DNA of 9,318 bases, taken from the NCBI GenBank assembly GCA_021827545.1, contig JAKAVH010000016.1:1-9318 (forward strand), given 5' to 3'. The DNA comes from Thermoplasmata archaeon (GTDB lineage: Archaea > Thermoplasmatota > Thermoplasmata > UBA184). Made by a program: the position numbers and the translations under genes. Under the pieces are notes generated by a model. The model was not told the DNA's origin. It worked only from the letters and a program-made list of their open reading frames with translations, and ran no database searches. Positions 6,757 to 9,318 of the stretch are shown here, piece after piece (within the stretch, counting starts at the first letter, position 1; every line of letters starts with the position of its first letter).

Positions 6757-6779
6757 CGATGTTAAAAAATCTGACATCG
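6757..6779. promoter_or_regulatory. Candidate operator dyad at the transporter operon start
   Basis: Plus-strand CGATGT (6757-6762) and ACATCG (6774-6779) are perfect reverse complements flanking an 11-base, A-rich spacer (AAAAAA at 6764-6769). Partial symmetry continues inwards (8 of 11 positions). The dyad abuts the preferred ATG of the binding-protein gene and follows its TATA-like box, so a bound protein would cover the transcription start. The ModE-like product of the same operon is the obvious candidate ligand-sensing repressor. This is inferred from position and symmetry; I did not match it to a known ModE box. Confidence 0.5.
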
Positions 6780-6787
6780 CTTAAGGG
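6780..6787 (-). promoter_or_regulatory. TATA-like box for the transporter operon
   Basis: Minus-strand CCCTTAAG, centred 27 bases before the ATG at 6756, the spacing expected for a leaderless archaeal transcript. The T-run at 6764-6769 is a competing candidate but lies too near that start codon. Confidence 0.45.
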
Positions 6788-6800
6788 TTGCGCCGGACCT

Positions 6801-6851
6801 CCGAGCCCCGATCCGCGGGTTCGAGGGAGCGCCGAGCCCCGATCGATCGGG
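6801..6851. repeat. 13-base tandem direct repeat and 14-bp palindrome in divergent promoter region
   Basis: CCGAGCCCCGATC occurs at 6801-6813 and again at 6832-6844, exactly 31 bases apart, close to three DNA helical turns. The second copy runs into a perfect palindrome CCCGATCGATCGGG (6838-6851). Both lie upstream of the transporter operon's TATA-like box and upstream of the divergent Toprim gene, where an activator could bind. Nothing in the sequence identifies the binding protein. Confidence 0.45.
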
Positions 6852-6904
6852 CCGTTGGCGCGACCGTTATGCGCGCCGAGGAGTGCGGCTCTTCGGAGCG
6901 GGCG

Positions 6905-7345
6905 ATGCGGCCGGGGGAGCGGAGCCATCGAGAGCGATTCGAATCGTTCCTCGAGGTTTGGCTCGCGCTGGCGGACGACCTCGAGTCCGGGGAATCGGTC
7001 GTCGTCGTAGAAGGGGAGCGGGATCGCCTCGCCCTCGAACGACTCGGCCTCCGCGTCCCGCTCGCCGTGCTGCACGACGGCCAGTCAATTTCGGCCTTCG
7101 CCGAGGGAGTCGCCCGCGGCCACCGCCGGGTGATCGTCCTCACGGATTGGGATCGTAAGGGCGGGGTGCTCGCTCGCCGCCTCTCCGAGCAGCTGGCGGA
7201 GGGCCCCGCGGTTCCGGACCTGGAGTGGCGGCGACGGCTTGGCCAAGCGCTCGCGGGAGAGATCGTTCACGTGGAGGGGCTCTACCGTTGGGCGCGTCGC
7301 ACGGCCGAGCGGCTCCGCGAGGATCTCTCGGGTCGGCTCTCCTAG
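6905..7345 (+). CDS. Small stand-alone Toprim-domain protein
   Basis: A 146-residue cytoplasmic protein that is essentially one Toprim fold, the Mg-binding catalytic domain of DnaG primases, topoisomerases and RNase M5-like nucleases. Seen: VVVVEGERDRLALERLG (32-48) with the conserved Glu36 and Asp40, and VIVLTDWDRKGG (76-87) with the DxD pair Asp81/Asp83. The ending EIVHVEGLYRWARRTAERL resembles small archaeal Toprim proteins of the UPF0292/COG1658-like group. All metal-binding residues are present. No primase or zinc domain is attached. ATG 6905 is preferred, with GGAG at 6896-6899 as a possible ribosome site. An in-frame ATG at 6869 would add 12 residues and cannot be excluded. It converges with L15e 34 bases away. 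Nucleic acid substrate unknown. Confidence 0.82.
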   Translation: MRPGERSHRERFESFLEVWLALADDLESGESVVVVEGERDRLALERLGLRVPLAVLHDGQSISAFAEGVARGHRRVIVLTDWDRKGGVLARRLSEQLAEGPAVPDLEWRRRLGQALAGEIVHVEGLYRWARRTAERLREDLSGRLS

Positions 7346-7347
7346 GC

Positions 7348-7367
7348 GGCCGCCGCGCCGGGCGGCC
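7348..7367. repeat. GC-rich inverted repeat between convergent genes
   Basis: GGCCGCC (7348-7354) and GGCGGCC (7361-7367) are perfect complements around a six-base loop, in the 34-base gap between the Toprim and L15e stops. It could form a hairpin at the end of either transcript. There is no T-run on either strand, the usual archaeal termination signal, so a terminator role is not claimed. Confidence 0.3.
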
Positions 7368-7379
7368 CGCGGTGATCGC

Positions 7380-7994
7380 CTACGGGATCACCTTGGTCTG
7401 GGTGCGGCGCTCCGCGCGCCGGTTCCGGGCCCGCGACGGGCGCATGCGCTCCGCGCCCTTCCCTCGCCACCGGAGCCCGCGGCCTTCGCGGCCGGCGCTC
7501 GTGAGCCCCCGGTAGACGCGCCCCCGGTGGTTCGGACCGGCAATCCACCCGATCTTCGGGTCCGCGACAATCGCCGGGTGCGACGGATCGACGAGGATCA
7601 CCTCGTAGAACTTCTGCTGCCCGTCCTCTCCGACCCAGTACGAGTTCAGCACCTCGAGGTTTGGATAATGTTTCTGGGCGCGCTCCTCCGCAATCCGTCG
7701 AAGGCTCTTGGCCAGCGTCATCCGGACGATACCCTTGTGCTTGGGGCGGCGACCGGCGCGAATCGCCCGCTTCCCCTGGCCGCCGCGGCGGACCCGGACG
7801 CGAGCGACGACGAACCCTTCCTTCGCCCGGTACCCCATCGCCCGGGCCCGGTCGAGCCGCGTCGGATGGTCGAGCCGGGTGACCGAGTGCTCCCGACGCC
7901 AGTCGAGGAGCCGCTCGTGGCGAACGGCTTGGCCCTCGGGGCCGAGCGTCTGCCGGAACGAAATCGCCATCCGGTGGTAGGCCGAGACGGACAT
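7380..7994 (-). CDS. rpl15e: 50S ribosomal protein L15e
   Basis: A 204-residue archaeal/eukaryotic large-subunit ribosomal protein that binds 23S rRNA. Seen: [30 protein letters not shown] (about 43-72), [33 protein letters not shown] (about 110-142), and [20 protein letters not shown] in the C-terminal third. All are hallmarks of L15e, and the protein is strongly basic as expected. The length is slightly above the usual range of about 190-200. ATG 7994 gives the normal family start; the same frame is open upstream to 8297, but that part is shadow of the neighbouring gene. A strong TATA box lies about 33 bases before the start, so it is expressed from its own promoter. Assignment is certain. 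Confidence 0.98.
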   Translation of the reverse strand: MSVSAYHRMAISFRQTLGPEGQAVRHERLLDWRREHSVTRLDHPTRLDRARAMGYRAKEGFVVARVRVRRGGQGKRAIRAGRRPKHKGIVRMTLAKSLRRIAEERAQKHYPNLEVLNSYWVGEDGQQKFYEVILVDPSHPAIVADPKIGWIAGPNHRGRVYRGLTSAGREGRGLRWRGKGAERMRPSRARNRRAERRTQTKVIP

Positions 7995-8023
7995 GAGAAG
8001 TGGGGCGGGGACTCGGGAACCCG

Positions 8024-8034
8024 TTATAAGTTTA
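8024..8034 (-). promoter_or_regulatory. TATA box for L15e
   Basis: Plus-strand TTATAAGTTTA (8024-8034), read as CTTATAA on the minus strand, is the most AT-rich promoter-like patch in the window. It is centred about 33 bases before the L15e ATG. It overlaps the stop codon of the upstream HExxH gene (8032-8034), so the two genes are packed with no spare sequence. Confidence 0.65.
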
Positions 8035-8643
8035 ATCCGTCGCGCGCCCCGGTCGGGCCCGTTTGTCCGCCGTGACGCCGAGCTTCTCGAGCAGCTCTCG
8101 ATGCTCCCGGGAACTGATCCACTCGACGCGCAGGTAGTCGACCAAGAAATCCTCCGGGATCCCGAGCTGCCTCGCTTCCTCCACGACAAATCGGTACGCG
8201 TCGACTTCGGTCCATCGCCGGACGTACGACGTCTGCCGATCGAATAGGTTCGCCCCGTCCCGGCGCTGCCGAACATGGCAGAGCTCATGGAACACATCGA
8301 GGTACAGCGTGACGAGAGGGCTCTTCCTCAGGTGGGGTTCGCCGACGACGATGCAGTCGAGTCCGGGAACGACCCGCGGATGCCAATCGCGAGGCGCCCC
8401 CGGCGGGATGGCGTGCGGCGCCACATACATCCAGAGATCCTCCGCTACGAGGTCGATGCAGGTCTCCGAAAACAACCGTTCGCGCTTCTCGGGGTCCGGC
8501 TCCAGGCGCGTCGCGAGCGGAAGGCGGTCGAGGCCGGGGAACGCCGTCAGAATCGGGTGCCGCCCGAGGGGCAGACGGCGGTCGACCGCAAAGCCCGGGG
8601 GGAGAAGGGAGTCGTACGGCGACGTTTCGACGGTCGGCTCCAT
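8032..8643 (-). CDS. Unrecognised protein with HExxH zinc-protease-like motif
   Basis: A 203-residue protein I do not recognise. Seen: [17 protein letters not shown] (114-130) contains HExxH (HELCH, 119-123), the zinc-binding and catalytic motif of many metallopeptidases. [20 protein letters not shown] (142-161) carries Glu146, placed where a third zinc ligand of a gluzincin-like site would be. This resembles the arrangement in SprT- or ImmA-like domains, but I cannot assign a family. The N-terminal half (about 1-95) has several Pro/His/Trp residues and no known motif. There are no membrane segments and no signal peptide. ATG 8643 is chosen because a TATA-like box sits about 27 bases upstream; in-frame ATG 8670 is an alternative that overlaps that box. 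Its stop overlaps the L15e promoter. It is divergent from the P1-peptidase gene. Activity is inferred only. Confidence 0.72.
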   Translation of the reverse strand: MEPTVETSPYDSLLPPGFAVDRRLPLGRHPILTAFPGLDRLPLATRLEPDPEKRERLFSETCIDLVAEDLWMYVAPHAIPPGAPRDWHPRVVPGLDCIVVGEPHLRKSPLVTLYLDVFHELCHVRQRRDGANLFDRQTSYVRRWTEVDAYRFVVEEARQLGIPEDFLVDYLRVEWISSREHRELLEKLGVTADKRARPGRATD

Positions 8644-8664
8644 CCGACCCGGCGACGCGGCCGC

Positions 8665-8675
8665 CCTCATAAGGC
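8665..8675. promoter_or_regulatory. Possible shared TATA-like element of a divergent gene pair
   Basis: CTCATAAGGCT on the plus strand, with CTTATG on the minus strand, is the only AT-rich patch in the 69-base gap between the HExxH gene (start 8643) and the peptidase gene (start 8713). It is about 27 bases from the minus-strand ATG (leaderless) and about 43 from the plus-strand ATG (short leader). Sharing is inferred. Confidence 0.4.
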
Positions 8676-8712
8676 TAAGCGGGACGGTGGACTTCCGGGA
8701 ACGCGACAACGG

Positions 8713-9318
8713 ATGACCGACCCGGCCGAGCCTATTCCATTCCACGAACTCGCGGGCGTTTCGATCGGCCACGCGACGGCGGGCCGTTCGGGGGTCACCG
8801 TTATCCGATTCTCCCGAGCCGCCCCGACGACGGTCCGCGTGCTGGGGGGAGCCTCGGCGACGTACGACCTCGCCTCGTTGGCCCTCGACGCGACCTTCGG
8901 CCGGCGTTGGGCGATCTTCCTCTCCGGCGGGAGCGTCTATGGGTTAGACGCGGCGAGAGGAGTACGCGAAGCGGTGCTCGCTGACGGCGGCGGGTCTACC
9001 GTCTTCCGGTCAACCCGCCGGATCGCCCCGATCTCCGGCGCGGCCTTGTTCGACCTTCCGTTAACGACCGGCCGACTCCCGAACTACGCCCGTCTCGGCC
9101 GGTCCGCGACGGAACGGGCCGACCGGCGTCCCTTCGCGCTCGGTCGGGCCGGAGCGGGGGAGGGGGCCACGGTCGGCAAATATCTCGGCCGGTCCCGCGC
9201 GATGCCCGGGGGGCTCGGCGCCTTCGCGCGGCGGACCCGCGCGTTCGGTGGGGTCGGCGTATTGGTCGTGGTCAACGCGGTCGGAGCGGTGGTCGACCCG
9301 AGAACCGGGTCGTGGATC
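8713..9318 (+). CDS. P1/S58-family peptidase (DmpA/NylC-like), N-terminal part (3' end outside window)
   Basis: The frame from ATG 8713 is open to the window edge, giving 202 residues. Seen: VSIGHA (16-21) and GVTVIRF (27-33), VRVLGGAS (41-48), LSGGSVYGLDAARGV (70-84), IAPISGAALFDLP (104-116), GRAGAGEGATVGK (144-156), GGLG (166-169) and VNAVGAVVDPRTG (187-199). This is the conserved motif series of the DmpA aminopeptidase/NylC family. Known: these proteins are made as inactive chains and cut themselves just before a Ser or Thr, which becomes the nucleophile. That residue lies further C-terminal and is not in this window, so activity cannot be judged. No signal peptide is seen, suggesting a cytoplasmic enzyme. 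Divergent from the HExxH gene; no clear Shine-Dalgarno. Confidence 0.9.
   Translation, partial: MTDPAEPIPFHELAGVSIGHATAGRSGVTVIRFSRAAPTTVRVLGGASATYDLASLALDATFGRRWAIFLSGGSVYGLDAARGVREAVLADGGGSTVFRSTRRIAPISGAALFDLPLTTGRLPNYARLGRSATERADRRPFALGRAGAGEGATVGKYLGRSRAMPGGLGAFARRTRAFGGVGVLVVVNAVGAVVDPRTGSWI

Noticed and set aside
5776..6765. Plus-strand open frame of 329 codons opposite the binding protein
   Set aside because: It is Arg/Gly/Glu-rich low-complexity translation with no motif. The opposite strand encodes a clear WtpA-like protein.
6757..6777. Binding-protein start at the upstream ATG 6777
   Set aside because: It would add seven residues before the signal peptide, place the dyad inside the coding region and leave no TATA-like box at the right distance. 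It is kept only as an alternative.
7346..7379. Hairpin between the Toprim and L15e genes as an intrinsic terminator
   Set aside because: The stem is short and no T-run follows on either strand, so archaeal termination there is not supported by the sequence.
7239..8075. Plus-strand open frame of 278 codons across the L15e gene
   Set aside because: It covers the end of the Toprim gene in another frame and the antisense of L15e, which is unmistakable.
1..9318. Mobile element, defence island, CRISPR array or biosynthetic cluster
   Set aside because: No transposase, integrase, regular repeat-spacer array, toxin or nuclease cluster is visible. Gene content is housekeeping and transport, with even base composition.

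Overview
The window reads as ordinary, densely packed archaeal chromosome of high G+C. The archaeal assignment rests on gene content: a DRG-family GTPase, a PAC2-family proteasome assembly chaperone, a Gins51-type GINS subunit, ribosomal protein L15e and a WtpABC-type tungstate/molybdate transporter. TATA-like boxes lie about 25-40 bases before most starts, several starts are GTG, and Shine-Dalgarno sequences are mostly absent, which fits short-leader or leaderless transcripts. The proteins are arginine- and alanine-rich rather than strongly acidic, so a haloarchaeon is unlikely. A high-GC Thermoplasmatota lineage or a similar euryarchaeal group is my guess, and the window alone cannot prove it. 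No insertion sequence, CRISPR array, tRNA, rRNA or prophage gene was seen, and no gene-free stretch exceeds 300 bases.

Layout. Bases 1-255 (minus) hold the N-terminus of a DRG GTPase that leaves the window. A 232-base divergent region (256-487) with two TATA-like boxes and a 9-bp dyad separates it from a plus-strand pair: a PAC2 protein (488-1270) and a MidA/NDUFAF7-type methyltransferase (1288-2424). The methyltransferase converges on, and overlaps by 32 bases, the minus-strand Gins51 gene (2393-3067).

Upstream of Gins51 on the minus strand is a compact four-gene run, in transcription order: substrate-binding protein (6756-5692), permease (5690-4830), ATPase (4833-3820) and a ModE-like regulator with a TOBE domain (3815-2877). 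Spacing is 1 base, a 4-base overlap and 4 bases. The regulator would plausibly sense the imported oxyanion and act on the operon promoter, where a dyad sits between the TATA-like box and the leaderless start codon. The regulator's frame has no stop after its TOBE domain and runs 191 bases into Gins51 in another frame.

The right part holds a plus-strand Toprim protein (6905-7345), convergent with minus-strand L15e (7994-7380, with the strongest promoter of the window). Behind L15e is an unrecognised HExxH protein (8643-8032, minus). Divergent from it across 69 bases is the N-terminal part of a P1/S58-family peptidase (8713 to the window end).

I did not find a convincing new multi-gene system. 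The best leads are the dyad and tandem repeats at the transporter promoter, the regulator/Gins51 overlap, an ATPase lacking the Q-loop glutamine, and the uncharacterised HExxH protein.
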